A DNA stretch of 64,000 bases from Mycobacterium sp. IS-836. GTDB lineage: Bacteria > Actinomycetota > Actinomycetes > Mycobacteriales > Mycobacteriaceae. A program made the position numbers and the translations under genes. The stretch spans positions 62,001 through 126,000 of the forward strand of contig NZ_MBEU01000004.1 of the NCBI RefSeq assembly GCF_001954275.1. Direction: 5' to 3'. Numbering within the stretch: position 1 is the first letter of the stretch; the number at the start of each line of letters is the position of its first letter. The notes below the pieces were generated by a model that did not search any database, was not told the origin of the DNA, and saw only the letters and a list, made by a program, of their open reading frames with translations. Below are positions 35,999 through 46,774 of this stretch, in pieces.

Positions 35999-36498
35999 CG
36001 CGCGCTGGCCTGGGCCTGGTGTGGGCCCAGTCGACTTCCGGTGTGATCGGGCGTGGCGGCGACATCCCGTGGCGGGTGCCCGAAGACCTAGCTCGCTTCA
36101 AACAGGTCACCATGGGCCACGCTGTGGTGATGGGCCGTCGCACCTGGGACTCGCTGCCGGCCAGGGTTCGGCCGTTGCCCGGCCGTCGAAATATCGTCCT
36201 GTCGCGCCAGAGCGACTTCAAATTGGACGGAGCCGAGGTCGTCGGTTCGCTGGACGCGGCGTGTGCCCTCGCAGACAGCGAGCCCGAGACGTGGGTGATT
36301 GGCGGCGCACAGATCTACCTGCTCGGGCTGCCGTATGCCACCCGGTGTGAGGTGACCGAGGTCGAGATCGATCTGCCGCGTGACGACGAGGACGCGCTGG
36401 CCCCGGTGCTCGATGACGAATGGGCGGCCCGCACGGGCGAGTGGAAGCTCAGCCGCACCGGGCTGCGCTACCGGTTTCACAGCTACTCTCGGCAATGA
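35995..36498 (+). CDS. dfrA: Dihydrofolate reductase
   Basis: NADPH-dependent reduction of dihydrofolate; 167 residues. The N-terminus [31 protein letters not shown] contains the Met20-type loop and the active-site Asp. [10 protein letters not shown] and [15 protein letters not shown] form the cofactor-binding parts. Start ATG 35995 overlaps the thyA stop. It corresponds to Rv2763c. In M. tuberculosis I recall restriction-modification and toxin-antitoxin genes between dfrA and thyX; here only a coiled-coil and a YcaQ-like gene intervene. Confidence 0.96.
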   Translation: MTRAGLGLVWAQSTSGVIGRGGDIPWRVPEDLARFKQVTMGHAVVMGRRTWDSLPARVRPLPGRRNIVLSRQSDFKLDGAEVVGSLDAACALADSEPETWVIGGAQIYLLGLPYATRCEVTEVEIDLPRDDEDALAPVLDDEWAARTGEWKLSRTGLRYRFHSYSRQ

Positions 36499-36592
36499 GT
36501 GCACGTGTCCGCGCCCACGGGCTGACCTGACATACTCGACCGGGGGTCGGTCTGACCGGTGTTTCCAGGAGTTTTCAGGAGGGGAATTGGCA

Positions 36593-37339
36593 GTGATAAC
36601 CGAACCCGCAAAGACATTCACCCGCATGTTCCGCGGCTACGATCCCGCCGCGGTCGACGCCCACATCGAGGTGTTGACCACCAAACAGAAGCTGCTGCTC
36701 GATGACGTCGAGAGCCTGCGGGCGCGGCTGCGGGAATCCGGCGACGAAACGGCCGCGCTGCGCAAGGAGGTCGCCGTCCTCACCGACACCTCGCCCTCGC
36801 CGCACGCGATGCAAAAGCGGATGGCGAAGATGCTGCGGCGCGCGGTCGACGAGGTTTCCGAAATGCAGGCCGAGGCGAAGACCGAGGCGGAAGCGCTGAT
36901 CGCGGCGGCAGAGGCGGAGGCCGAGGCCACCCGGCGACGGCGCGAAGAGATGCTGGCCGACATGGCCGCGCAGCAAAAAGCGCTGGAAGCCGAGTACCAG
37001 GAAACCAAGGAAAAGCTCGAGGCCGAGCTGGCCACCCTCCGCGATGACGCCGAGCGGGCGCGTGAGCAGCTCCTCGCCGACGCGAAGCAGCGAGCCGACC
37101 GGGATCGTGACGAGGCCCGGCGCGCTGTCGACGTGGCGAGTCAGCAACGGATCAAGATCCTGGAGCACCTGATGGGCGTGTACCGCGATCTGGAAGCGGT
37201 TCCGGGAGCGCTCGAGGCGGCGTACCAAGAACGGGACAACCTGTCGGAGCGGAACTCAGAGACCAGCCACGAGACAAGCCACGAGACCAACTCCGCGGTG
37301 CCGCTGGACGGGAAGGTCGGCGCGGGGTCAACCCACTAG
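36593..37339 (+). CDS. DivIVA-like coiled-coil protein
   Basis: A 248-residue cytoplasmic protein. The N-terminal motif FRGYDPAAVDAHIEVL resembles the short DivIVA-type membrane-binding start. A long coiled coil follows (about residues 25-215), rich in Glu, Ala, Arg and Lys heptads. A Ser/Thr/His tail ends with a repeated ETSHETSHET. I chose GTG 36593, 8 nt after AGGAGGGG (36578-36584); TTG 36587 is too close to it. Likely a scaffold for polar growth, division or membrane contact, in line with other mycobacterial DivIVA-like proteins. The role is inferred. Confidence 0.75.
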   Translation: MITEPAKTFTRMFRGYDPAAVDAHIEVLTTKQKLLLDDVESLRARLRESGDETAALRKEVAVLTDTSPSPHAMQKRMAKMLRRAVDEVSEMQAEAKTEAEALIAAAEAEAEATRRRREEMLADMAAQQKALEAEYQETKEKLEAELATLRDDAERAREQLLADAKQRADRDRDEARRAVDVASQQRIKILEHLMGVYRDLEAVPGALEAAYQERDNLSERNSETSHETSHETNSAVPLDGKVGAGSTH

Positions 37340-37354
37340 AGGTGCGGCGGCCAG

Positions 37355-37360
37355 TATTCT
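37355..37360 (+). promoter_or_regulatory. -10 of a probable leaderless transcript (YcaQ-like gene)
   Basis: TATTCT ends 7 nt before GTG 37368. Confidence 0.45.
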
Positions 37361-37367
37361 CGGCGCC

Positions 37368-38603
37368 GTGTCCCCCCGGCTGACTGGCGCCCAAGCCCGG
37401 CGGATAGCCGTTGCGGCCCAAGGATTTAACGAGCCGCCGCCCCGCGGCCCGATCACCCGGGCGCACCTGAAGCGCCTGGTATCGAGAATCCAAGTGCTGC
37501 AACTGGATTCGGTGTCGGTAGCGGTGCGCGCCCATTACGCGCCGGTGTTCAGCCGGCTCGGCCCCTACGACCGCGACGTGCTGGACCGCGCGGCCTGGGG
37601 GCCGCGTTCGTCACGGCTGCTGGCCGAATACTGGGCTCACGAGGCCGCCCTGATGGCCGTCGAAGACTGGCCGTTGATGCGCTGGCGGATGCGTCAGTAT
37701 CGGCATGGCCGTTGGGGCCCCCACCGGTTTCTCGAGGCGCTGCAGGCCAATCCGCAACTTGCCGACGACGTCGTCGCGGCTGTCGCTGAGCTGGGTCCCA
37801 GCACCGCTGGGCAGATCGAGACGCATCTGGCCTCTAAGGACCTCGAGCCGCGCCGCAGGAAGGGCACCTGGTGGACTCGCAGCGACACCAAGTGGGTGGC
37901 CGAGGCGCTGTTTTCCGCCGGAGTGCTGACGACCGCCACCCGGGTGGGCTTCGCCCGCCACTACGACCTGGTGGAACGGGTGCTGCCCGCCGAGGTGCTG
38001 GCCCGCGAGGTCGACGACGACGAGGCGGTGCGGGAGCTCACGCTGCGGGCCGCCACCGCGCTGGGTGTGGCCGTGGAGGCCGACCTACGCGACTACTTCC
38101 GGCTGTCCGCGCAGCAGGTCAAGCCCGCGATCGCCGACCTGCTGGCCGCCGGGGAGATCGAGCGGGTCGACGTCGACGGCTGGCCCGCGCCGGCGTACCT
38201 GCGCGCGGGCCGGACGGTGCCGCGCCACGACCGCGGCACCGCGCTGCTGTGCCCGTTCGACCCGTTGATCTTCTTCCGGCCCCGGGTCGAGCGGCTGTTC
38301 GGCTTCCACTACCGCATCGAGATCTCCCCGGCGGCCAAGCGTCAGTACGGCTATTACGTGTGGCCGTTGCTGCTGGACGGCCGGCTGGTCGGGCGGGTCG
38401 ACCTCAAGGCGGACCGCGCCGCCGACGCGCTGCGCGTCGTGGGTGCGTTCGCCGAGCCCGACGTGGCCCGCGCGCGCGTTGCGGCCGCGCTGGCCGGCGA
38501 ACTTCAGTCCATGGCCGCGTGGCTGGGCCTAGGTGGGTTCAGCGTCTCGACCCGGGGGAACCTGGCCACCGACCTGCGCGCGGCTTCCAAGCGGATGAGC
38601 TGA
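37368..38603 (+). CDS. AlkZ/YcaQ-family winged-helix protein, probable DNA glycosylase
   Basis: A 411-residue protein of the HTH_42 (PF06224) family. The N-terminal part has [22 protein letters not shown], where QLD matches the QxD catalytic motif of YcaQ-like members. Three winged-helix segments follow, then a C-terminal beta domain ([40 protein letters not shown]). Characterised relatives (Streptomyces AlkZ, E. coli YcaQ) unhook interstrand crosslinks or remove alkylated bases. That this protein does so is inference. It probably has its own leaderless promoter and lies just upstream of thyX. Confidence 0.82.
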   Translation: MSPRLTGAQARRIAVAAQGFNEPPPRGPITRAHLKRLVSRIQVLQLDSVSVAVRAHYAPVFSRLGPYDRDVLDRAAWGPRSSRLLAEYWAHEAALMAVEDWPLMRWRMRQYRHGRWGPHRFLEALQANPQLADDVVAAVAELGPSTAGQIETHLASKDLEPRRRKGTWWTRSDTKWVAEALFSAGVLTTATRVGFARHYDLVERVLPAEVLAREVDDDEAVRELTLRAATALGVAVEADLRDYFRLSAQQVKPAIADLLAAGEIERVDVDGWPAPAYLRAGRTVPRHDRGTALLCPFDPLIFFRPRVERLFGFHYRIEISPAAKRQYGYYVWPLLLDGRLVGRVDLKADRAADALRVVGAFAEPDVARARVAAALAGELQSMAAWLGLGGFSVSTRGNLATDLRAASKRMS

Positions 38604-38612
38604 TGGCCCGGC

Positions 38613-38618
38613 TAAGGT
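38613..38618 (+). promoter_or_regulatory. -10 of a probable leaderless thyX transcript
   Basis: TAAGGT ends 7 nt before GTG 38626, which supports this start over GTG 38617, which overlaps the hexamer. Confidence 0.5.
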
Positions 38619-38625
38619 GAGCGCC

Positions 38626-39390
38626 GTGGCCGAGACCGCGCCGCTGCGCGTGCAACTGATCGCCAAGACCGAATTCCTGGCGCCCCCCGATGTGCCGTGG
38701 AGCACCGACGCCGACGGCGGCCCCGCGCTCGTCGAGTTTGCCGGGCGAGCGTGCTACCAGAGCTGGTCCAAGCCCAACCCGAAGACCGCGACCAACGCCG
38801 GCTACATCAAGCACATCATCGACGTCGGCCACTTTTCGGTGCTCGAACACGCGAGCGTGTCGTTCTACATCACCGGCATCTCGCGGTCCTGCACGCACGA
38901 GCTGATCAGGCACCGGCACTTCTCGTACTCGCAGCTCTCGCAGCGCTACGTCCCGGAAAAGGAGTCGCGGGTCGTCGTGCCGCCGGGCATGGAGGACGAT
39001 CCCGAGCTCCAGCGGATCCTCGCCGCCGCCGCCGATGCCGGCCGGGCCACCTACACCGACCTGCTGGCCAGGCTGGAGGCCAAGTTCGCAACGGGCCAGC
39101 CCACCGAAAAGATGGGAGCCCTGCGTCGCAAGCAGGCCCGTCAGGCTGCGCGCGCGGTGCTGCCCAACGCCACCGAAACCCGCATCGTGGTGACCGGAAA
39201 CTACCGGGCCTGGCGGCACTTCATCGCGATGCGGGCCAGCGAGCACGCCGATGTCGAAATCCGGCGGCTGGCCATCGAGTGTCTACGTCAGCTCGCGGCC
39301 GTCGCGCCCGCCGTGTTCGCCGACTTCGAGGTCTCCACCCTGGCCGACGGCACCGAGGTCGCCACCAGCCCGCTGGCCACCGAAGCGTGA
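38626..39390 (+). CDS. thyX: Flavin-dependent thymidylate synthase ThyX
   Basis: FAD-dependent dTMP synthesis with NADPH and methylene-tetrahydrofolate, regenerating tetrahydrofolate directly. A protein of 254 residues; the ThyX signature [14 protein letters not shown] (RHRxxSxxSxR) is intact near residue 95. The active-site Ser and the C-terminal [22 protein letters not shown] are conserved. GTG 38626 gives [11 protein letters not shown] as in M. tuberculosis. A short stretch [18 protein letters not shown] is a few residues longer than I recall for Rv2754c. The gene lies upstream of dapA in the same direction, as in M. tuberculosis. Confidence 0.96.
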   Translation: MAETAPLRVQLIAKTEFLAPPDVPWSTDADGGPALVEFAGRACYQSWSKPNPKTATNAGYIKHIIDVGHFSVLEHASVSFYITGISRSCTHELIRHRHFSYSQLSQRYVPEKESRVVVPPGMEDDPELQRILAAAADAGRATYTDLLARLEAKFATGQPTEKMGALRRKQARQAARAVLPNATETRIVVTGNYRAWRHFIAMRASEHADVEIRRLAIECLRQLAAVAPAVFADFEVSTLADGTEVATSPLATEA

Positions 39391-39419
39391 GGCGGCCGGG
39401 GACACAACCGGGCCGGTAG

Positions 39420-40361
<942 letters not shown>

Positions 40362-40403
40362 GTGCTCCGATGAGCGAGAAGTGACCCAAAGGGTGGCCCG
40401 CAA

Positions 40404-42080
40404 GTGGATGTAGACCTCAGCCCACCAGGTCCGCTGACCGCGGGTGGGTTGCGGGTCACCGCGCTGGGCGGCATCAGCGAAATCGGCCGCAACATGACGG
40501 TTTTCGAGCACCTGGGCCGGCTGCTGATCATCGACTGCGGGGTGATGTTTCCCACCCACGACGAGCCCGGTGTCGACCTGATCCTGCCGGACCTGCGCCA
40601 CATCGAAGATCGGCTCGACGACATCGAGGCGCTGGTGCTAACCCATGCGCACGAAGACCACATCGGGGCGATCCCCTTTCTGCTCAAGCTGCGGCCGGAC
40701 ATCCCCGTCGTCGGATCGAAGTTCACCTTGGCGCTGGTCGCCGCGAAATGCCGCGAGCATCGCATCAAGCCGGCCTTCGTCGAGGTCAAAGAGGGCCAAA
40801 GCACCCGGCACGGGGTGTTCGAGTGCGAATACTTCGCCGTCAACCACTCCATCCCCGACGCGTTGGCCATCGCGGTCTACACCGGCGCGGGAACTGTCCT
40901 GCACACCGGCGACATCAAGCTCGACCAGCTGCCGCTGGACGGCCGCCCCACCGACCTGCCCGGCATGTCGCGGCTCGGCGACGCGGGCGTGGACCTGTTC
41001 TTGTGCGACTCGACCAACTCCGAGATCCCCGGCGTAGGGCCGTCGGAGAGCGAGGTCGGCCCGACCCTGCACCGCCTGATCAGGGGCGCCGACGGGCGGG
41101 TCATCGTGGCGTGTTTCGCCTCCAACGTCGATCGCGTGCAGCAGATCATCGACGCCGCGGTCGCGCTTGGGCGGCGGGTGTCGTTCGTCGGGCGATCCAT
41201 GGTGCGCAACATGGGCATCGCCCGCGAACTGGGGTTCCTGCGGGTGGCCGATTCCGACGTCATCGACATCTCCGCCGCCGAGATGATGGCGCCCGACCAG
41301 GTGGTGCTGATCACGACCGGCACTCAGGGCGAGCCGATGTCGGCGTTGTCGCGGATGTCTCGCGGCGAGCATCGCAGCATCACGCTGACCGCCGGTGACC
41401 TGATCATCCTGTCGTCGTCGCTGATCCCGGGCAACGAGGAAGCGGTGTACGGTGTCATCGACTCGCTGGCTAAGATTGGGGCCCGGGTGGTCACCAATCA
41501 GCAAGTGCGCGTTCATGTTTCGGGCCATGCCTACGCCGGCGAGCTGCTGTTCCTGTACAACGGGGTGCGGCCGCGCAACGTGATGCCGGTGCACGGCACC
41601 TGGCGGATGCTGCGCGCCAACTCCAAGCTGGCGGCTCGCGCCGGCGTGCCGCCGGAGTCGATCCTGTTGGCCGAGAACGGCGTCAGCGTCGACCTGGTGG
41701 CGGGCAAGGCTTCCATCGCGGGCGCGGTACCGGTCGGCCAGATGTTCGTCGACGGTCTGATCACCGGCGACGTCGGCGACATCACCCTGGGCGAACGGCT
41801 CATCCTGTCTTCCGGTTTCGTTGCGATAACCGTGGTGGTCAAGCGCGGCACCGGGCGTCCGGTGGCCCCGCCGCAACTACATTCGCGCGGATTCTCCGAA
41901 GATCCCAAGGCGCTCGAGCCCGCCGCCCGCAAGGTCGAGGCGGAGCTGGAATCGTTGGTTGCCAACGATGTGACCGATCCGCCGCGCATCGCGCAGGCGG
42001 TGCGGCGCACCGTCGGCAAATGGGTGGGCGAAACCTACCGCCGCCAGCCGATGATCGTGCCGACCGTCATCGAGGTCTAG
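40404..42080 (+). CDS. rnj: Ribonuclease J
   Basis: A metallo-beta-lactamase/beta-CASP nuclease with 5'-exo- and endonuclease activity, used in rRNA maturation and mRNA decay. 558 residues; zinc motif HxHxDH in LTHAHEDHIGA (about residue 82), the GDIKLDQ loop, beta-CASP motifs, and the C-terminal VHGTWRMLRANSKLA. The GTG at 40404 is a reasonable start; the spacer after dapA (42 nt) has no good ribosome-binding site. Corresponds to Rv2752c. It acts with PNPase (encoded at 3423) in RNA turnover. Confidence 0.95.
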   Translation: MDVDLSPPGPLTAGGLRVTALGGISEIGRNMTVFEHLGRLLIIDCGVMFPTHDEPGVDLILPDLRHIEDRLDDIEALVLTHAHEDHIGAIPFLLKLRPDIPVVGSKFTLALVAAKCREHRIKPAFVEVKEGQSTRHGVFECEYFAVNHSIPDALAIAVYTGAGTVLHTGDIKLDQLPLDGRPTDLPGMSRLGDAGVDLFLCDSTNSEIPGVGPSESEVGPTLHRLIRGADGRVIVACFASNVDRVQQIIDAAVALGRRVSFVGRSMVRNMGIARELGFLRVADSDVIDISAAEMMAPDQVVLITTGTQGEPMSALSRMSRGEHRSITLTAGDLIILSSSLIPGNEEAVYGVIDSLAKIGARVVTNQQVRVHVSGHAYAGELLFLYNGVRPRNVMPVHGTWRMLRANSKLAARAGVPPESILLAENGVSVDLVAGKASIAGAVPVGQMFVDGLITGDVGDITLGERLILSSGFVAITVVVKRGTGRPVAPPQLHSRGFSEDPKALEPAARKVEAELESLVANDVTDPPRIAQAVRRTVGKWVGETYRRQPMIVPTVIEV

Positions 42081-42098
42081 CGGGTCGCCGCCTTCGGC

Positions 42099-42971
42099 TT
42101 AAGTCTTCTCCGCGTACACCGACCACTCCAGCTGTGATGCCGGGAGCTTGCGACCGGTGGGCTCGACGTAGCGCTGGACGAACTCGTCGGGTCCGGCCTG
42201 CTCCACCAGCCGCCACCCGTATTCACCGATGAACCCGGCGACCTCGTCGGGCTGCAGGCCGAAGTGCCAAAGCTGATGGCGCTCGCGGGTGTTGCGGTAG
42301 AGCGTCCGGGTGCCGTAGAGGTTGGTCCCGTCGATGAAGTCGCGGCGGACGTAGGTGAACACGAATCGGCTGCCCGGCGCGGCCGCGCGCAGTCCCTCGA
42401 GGGTTCGCCGGACACCGTCTTCGGTGAGGTATTGGGTGACGCCCTCGCAGATGAAGAAGGCCCGATAATCGGTGCGATAGCCGTGCTCGGCCAACGAGGT
42501 GAGCAGGTCATCGCGTTCGAAGTCCAGTGCCACCAGCCGAACCGACAGCGGCGGCTCGCCCAGCACCCGTCGGACCGTCTTGGCCTTGCGGGCGATGTTG
42601 ACGGGCAGGTCCACCTCGAAGACGGGCATCCGCACCTGCCGGGTCAGCCGGTACGGGCGGGTGTCCAATCCGGCGCCGAGGATGACGACGGCGTCGATGT
42701 TGTCGCGTGCTTCGGCAAGCTTGTCGGCGATGAAACGCTTGCGGCAGGCCATGTTCACCCATAACCCGGGGCCGGTGAACTCCGATCCGCGGATCATCAG
42801 ACGGCGGATCGGGGCGGCGCGGGTCGCGGCGACGAGCCAGCGCAGTGGGGCCGGCAAGAACAGGTCCGCGAGGTCGTCGTCGACCAGGCGCCGCCCGGGC
42901 GGTTCGTTCTGTTCGACGGCCGCCAATACCATCGGGCCGAAGGCGGTCTGCGCCACGGGGTTTCGCGCCAT
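42099..42971 (-). CDS. SAM-dependent methyltransferase (leucine carboxyl methyltransferase-like)
   Basis: A 290-residue class I methyltransferase of the mycobacterial PPM1/LCMT-like family (Rv2751-like). The SAM site is VVILGAGLDTRPYRL (about residues 90-104), the acidic loop is FEVDLP, and ALDFERDD and FICEGVTQYLTEDGV follow. ATG 42971 starts 2 nt after the stop of the SDR gene, so it is the third gene of the ABM-SDR-methyltransferase operon. The frame continues upstream, but those residues belong to the SDR gene region. The acceptor is unknown. Confidence 0.88.
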   Translation of the reverse strand: MARNPVAQTAFGPMVLAAVEQNEPPGRRLVDDDLADLFLPAPLRWLVAATRAAPIRRLMIRGSEFTGPGLWVNMACRKRFIADKLAEARDNIDAVVILGAGLDTRPYRLTRQVRMPVFEVDLPVNIARKAKTVRRVLGEPPLSVRLVALDFERDDLLTSLAEHGYRTDYRAFFICEGVTQYLTEDGVRRTLEGLRAAAPGSRFVFTYVRRDFIDGTNLYGTRTLYRNTRERHQLWHFGLQPDEVAGFIGEYGWRLVEQAGPDEFVQRYVEPTGRKLPASQLEWSVYAEKT

Positions 42972-42973
42972 GG

Positions 42974-43813
42974 CTATCGCTTGTTCAAGTAGCCGGCATC
43001 TACCGGCAACGCGACGCCGGTGAGGTAGCGAGCCTGATCGGATACCAGCCATGCCACCGCGTCGGCGATGTCGGCCGGCGCCAGCACCTGCACCGGCAGC
43101 GCGTTGCCCATGTCCGGAGGTGAATCGGACTGCGCGACGAGGTCGGCGAGCCACCGCCGGGTGTACTCGTTGTTGATCATCGGGGTGTCGACCCCGGACG
43201 GATGTATCGAGTTGACCCGGATGTTGTGGCGGGCAAGCAAATTGGCGTATACACGCATCAACCCGACGATACCGTGTTTGGCCGCGGCATAGCCGATGGA
43301 GCCGGCGTCGGCGCTGCCGATGCCGGCCAGTCCGGCGGCCGAACTGATCAGCACGATCGAACCGCCGCTGCCCTGGGAGACCATCGTCGGCATCGCGGCC
43401 TCCACGGTGTGGTGCACCCCGGTGAGGTTGACGTCGATGACGTCGCGCCAGCCATCGCCGCCGGACTGCATCGGGGCGATGCCGGCGTTGGCCACCACGA
43501 TGTCGAGGCGACCGAACTCGTCAAGGCCGGCCTGCACTGCGGCCGAGAGCGATTCGCGATCGCGGACATCGCCCTGTTGGGCGACGATGCGTGCCCCGGT
43601 GTCCTCGACCAGCTTGACGGTCTCCGCCAGATCCTCCGGAGTGGCCAGCGGATACGGGACACTCTCGATCTGCGCGCACAGGTCGACCGCGATCACATTC
43701 GCGCCGTCGGCGGCCAGCCGCACCGCATGCGCACGACCCTGACCGCGGGCGGCGCCGGTGATGAGCGCGACCCTGCCGTTCAGTGGGCCCTCGAGTGGCC
43801 GGCCGGGGCTCAC
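42974..43813 (-). CDS. Mycofactocin-coupled-type short-chain dehydrogenase
   Basis: A 279-residue SDR (Rv2750-like). It has [16 protein letters not shown], the long insert after the NAD-binding strand ([19 protein letters not shown]), NAGIAP, and Y-x3-K as YAAAK. The insert is typical of mycofactocin-coupled SDRs, which keep NAD bound and are reoxidised through mycofactocin instead of free NAD exchange. No mycofactocin genes lie in the window. The GTG at 43813 overlaps the stop of the upstream ABM gene (GTGA), which fixes the start and couples translation. Confidence 0.87.
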   Translation of the reverse strand: MSPGRPLEGPLNGRVALITGAARGQGRAHAVRLAADGANVIAVDLCAQIESVPYPLATPEDLAETVKLVEDTGARIVAQQGDVRDRESLSAAVQAGLDEFGRLDIVVANAGIAPMQSGGDGWRDVIDVNLTGVHHTVEAAMPTMVSQGSGGSIVLISSAAGLAGIGSADAGSIGYAAAKHGIVGLMRVYANLLARHNIRVNSIHPSGVDTPMINNEYTRRWLADLVAQSDSPPDMGNALPVQVLAPADIADAVAWLVSDQARYLTGVALPVDAGYLNKR

Positions 43814-44124
43814 CGGCGCAGTTGCCCTTTGTCCGGATCGCCCGCGGGCACCGGCTGCAGCATCTTGATGTCCGGTGCCCCGGCCAGGTGCTCGCCGGCC
43901 GCCGCGAACATCTTGCCGATCGCCGGCGCGGTGCTGTGCGCCTTGAGCGCCTCGGGGTCGGCCCATTGCTCGACGAACACGAACGTCTCACCGGTTTCGT
44001 GCAGCGAGTACAACTGGCAGCCCGGCTCGTCGTGCACCTCTTGCACGGCGCTGGTGAGGATGTCGCGGACGGTGTCGACCGATTCGGGTTTGACGGTCAT
44101 GGTGGCGACGACGACGACGGGCAT
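43810..44124 (-). CDS. Antibiotic biosynthesis monooxygenase (ABM)-domain protein
   Basis: A 104-residue single-domain ABM/dimeric alpha-beta barrel protein (Rv2749-like). The family fingerprint [30 protein letters not shown] is clear. AGGAGG precedes the ATG at 44124. ABM proteins are small cofactor-free monooxygenases or heme-degrading-like enzymes, and many have no known substrate. It is the first gene of a three-gene operon with an SDR and a methyltransferase, suggesting oxidation, dehydrogenation and methylation of one metabolite. Divergent from ftsK. Confidence 0.87.
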   Translation of the reverse strand: MPVVVVATMTVKPESVDTVRDILTSAVQEVHDEPGCQLYSLHETGETFVFVEQWADPEALKAHSTAPAIGKMFAAAGEHLAGAPDIKMLQPVPAGDPDKGQLRR

Positions 44125-44272
44125 GTTAGGGCCTCCTGGGCAGGGCGGGGAGCGGCGTGACTTTGATCACCGTTCGTCACCCTACCGACGCCTTCCGGGG
44201 GCCGCCGCGGCGCCCGAGGGAGAGGATCGCCGTTACCAGTGTGGCGGGTGGTGCAGATGATGTATTTACGAC

Positions 44273-44278
44273 TACCCT
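44273..44278 (+). promoter_or_regulatory. -10 of a probable leaderless ftsK transcript
   Basis: TACCCT ends 7 nt before the ATG at 44286. This supports that start over the open frame reaching back to 44157. Confidence 0.5.
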
Positions 44279-44285
44279 GGCCCCC

Positions 44286-46760
44286 ATGGCTAGTAAGACC
44301 GCGGCCCGCTCACGAACCCGAACGAGCAGGTCAAAGGCCGCTTCGCGGGGCAGGTCCCGAAGTGCGCGACCGGCCGCACCCCGCCGGCGGCCCGGTAGGC
44401 CCGCCAAACGCCGCAATCCTTCGGTGCTGGTGGCCGCGGGGCTGACCTGCGGCCGCGCCATCCGCGCCACCTGGCTGATGGCGGCGCGCGGCACCGGCGG
44501 CGCGGCGCGCTCGATCGGGCGGGCCCGCGACATCGACGCCGGGCATCGCCGCGACGGGATCGCGCTGGTTCTGCTCGGCCTGGCCGTCGTCGTCGCGGCC
44601 AGCTCGTGGTTCGACGCCGCCCGGCCGATCGGCGCCTGGGTCGACGTCGTGCTCCGGACGTTCATCGGGTCGGCCGTCCTGGCGCTGCCGGTGGTCTTGG
44701 GCGGCGTCGCGGTGGCGTTGATGCGCACCCGGCCCAACCCCGACGCGCGGCCCCGGCTGATCCTCGGCGGCAGCCTGATCGCCCTGTCGGTCCTCGGCCT
44801 GCGCCACCTATGGTCCGGCTCCCCGGAAGATCCCGAATTGCGCAGGCGCGCGGCCGGATTCATCGGCTTCGCCATCGGTGGCCCATTGTCGGACGGCCTG
44901 ACGCCCTGGATCGCCGCGCCCCTGTTGTTCATCGGCTTCATGTTCGGCCTGCTGCTCCTGACCGGGACCACCGTCCGCGAGTTGCCGGACATGATTCGGG
45001 CCACGTTCGGCACCCGGTTGATCGACGACGCAGACGGTGACTACGACGAGTCCGCCTACGACTACGCCGACGAGTTCGACGACCGGTTCGACGACGAGGA
45101 GCCACCCTTCGATCCGGAACCACAGGCGTGGTCGTCGGAGGGCGCCGGCGACGACGTGTACGACGAAACCCCCACGGTCCCCGAACCGGCCTTCGAAGCC
45201 GCCAAACCGCGCGCCCGCCGCGGCTCCCGCAAGCAGGTCCCGGTCACCGACCGGGTCGTCGAGGGCCCCTACACGCTGCCGTCGCTTGACCTGCTGGTCA
45301 CCGGCGATCCGCCCAAAAAGCGCAGCGCGGCCAACAACCAGATGGCCACTGCGATCGGCGAGGTGCTCACCCAGTTCAAGGTCGACGCGGCCGTCACCGG
45401 CTGCACCCGCGGGCCCACCGTCACGCGCTACGAGGTCGAGCTCGGCCCCGGCGTCAAGGTGGAGAAGATCACCGCGCTGCAGAAGAACATCGCCTATGCG
45501 GTCGCCACCGAAAGCGTCCGCATGCTGGCGCCGATCCCGGGCAAGTCGGCCGTGGGCATCGAGGTGCCCAACACCGATCGCGAAATGGTGCGCCTGGCCG
45601 ACGTGCTCACCGCGCCGTCGACCCGCCGCGATCACCACCCGCTGGTGATCGGGCTGGGCAAGGACATCGAGGGCGATTTCATCTCGGCCAACCTGGCCAA
45701 GATGCCGCACCTGCTGGTGGCCGGCTCCACGGGCTCCGGCAAGTCCAGCTTCGTCAACTCCATGCTGGTGTCGCTGCTGACCCGGGCCACCCCGGAGGAG
45801 GTCAGGATGATCCTGATCGACCCGAAGATGGTGGAACTGACGCCGTACGAAGGCATTCCGCATCTGATCACCCCGATCATCACGCAGCCGAAGAAGGCGG
45901 CGGCCGCGCTGGCGTGGTTGGTCGAGGAGATGGAACAGCGCTACCAGGACATGCAGGCGTCGCGGGTGCGTCACATCGACGACTTCAACGCCAAGGTGCG
46001 ATCGGGTGCCATCACGACGCCGCTGGGCAGCCAGCGGGAGTACCGCCCGTACCCGTATGTCGTGGCGATCGTCGACGAGCTGGCCGACCTGATGATGACC
46101 TCGCCGCGCGACGTCGAGGACGCCATCGTGCGGATCACCCAGAAGGCCCGGGCCGCGGGCATCCACCTGGTGCTGGCCACCCAGCGACCGTCGGTCGACG
46201 TGGTGACCGGGCTCATCAAGACCAATGTGCCGGCCCGGCTGTCGTTCGCGACGTCGTCGCTCACCGACAGCCGGGTGATCCTGGACCAGGCGGGCGCCGA
46301 GAAGCTGATCGGGATGGGCGACGGCCTGTTCCTGCCGATGGGCGCCAGCAAGCCCCTGCGCTTGCAGGGGGCGTACATCACCGACGAGGAGATCCACGCC
46401 GTCGTCGCCGCCTGCAAGGACCAGGCCGAACCCGAATACACCGACGGCGTGACCACAGCCAAGCCGACCAGTGAGCGCACCGACGTCGACCCGGACATCG
46501 GCGACGACATGGACGTGTTCTTGCAGGCCGTCGAGCTGGTGGTGTCCAGCCAGTTCGGTTCCACCTCGATGCTGCAGCGCAAGCTGCGCGTCGGCTTCGC
46601 CAAAGCGGGCCGCTTGATGGACCTGATGGAGACCCGCGGCATCGTGGGGCCCAGCGAGGGATCCAAGGCGCGTGACGTGCTGGTCAAGCCCGACGAGCTG
46701 GCGGCGACGTTGGCCGCGATCCGGGGCTCGGCGAGCGGATCCGACCTCCAAGACGAGTGA
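44286..46760 (+). CDS. ftsK: DNA translocase FtsK
   Basis: A septal DNA pump that segregates chromosome ends and activates XerCD. 824 residues: a basic Arg/Lys/Ser-rich N-terminus (1 to about 60), four transmembrane segments (about 95-250), a short acidic linker (about 260-320, shorter than in many FtsK proteins), then the RecA-like motor with Walker A GSTGSGKSS (about 484-492) and Walker B VVAIVDELADLM, and the C-terminal winged-helix gamma domain (LQAVELVVSSQFGSTSMLQRKLRVGFAKAGRLMD). I chose ATG 44286, where the mycobacterial N-terminus begins. Convergent with argA. Confidence 0.95.
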   Translation: MASKTAARSRTRTSRSKAASRGRSRSARPAAPRRRPGRPAKRRNPSVLVAAGLTCGRAIRATWLMAARGTGGAARSIGRARDIDAGHRRDGIALVLLGLAVVVAASSWFDAARPIGAWVDVVLRTFIGSAVLALPVVLGGVAVALMRTRPNPDARPRLILGGSLIALSVLGLRHLWSGSPEDPELRRRAAGFIGFAIGGPLSDGLTPWIAAPLLFIGFMFGLLLLTGTTVRELPDMIRATFGTRLIDDADGDYDESAYDYADEFDDRFDDEEPPFDPEPQAWSSEGAGDDVYDETPTVPEPAFEAAKPRARRGSRKQVPVTDRVVEGPYTLPSLDLLVTGDPPKKRSAANNQMATAIGEVLTQFKVDAAVTGCTRGPTVTRYEVELGPGVKVEKITALQKNIAYAVATESVRMLAPIPGKSAVGIEVPNTDREMVRLADVLTAPSTRRDHHPLVIGLGKDIEGDFISANLAKMPHLLVAGSTGSGKSSFVNSMLVSLLTRATPEEVRMILIDPKMVELTPYEGIPHLITPIITQPKKAAAALAWLVEEMEQRYQDMQASRVRHIDDFNAKVRSGAITTPLGSQREYRPYPYVVAIVDELADLMMTSPRDVEDAIVRITQKARAAGIHLVLATQRPSVDVVTGLIKTNVPARLSFATSSLTDSRVILDQAGAEKLIGMGDGLFLPMGASKPLRLQGAYITDEEIHAVVAACKDQAEPEYTDGVTTAKPTSERTDVDPDIGDDMDVFLQAVELVVSSQFGSTSMLQRKLRVGFAKAGRLMDLMETRGIVGPSEGSKARDVLVKPDELAATLAAIRGSASGSDLQDE

Positions 46761-46774
46761 GCCCCGACGAATAG

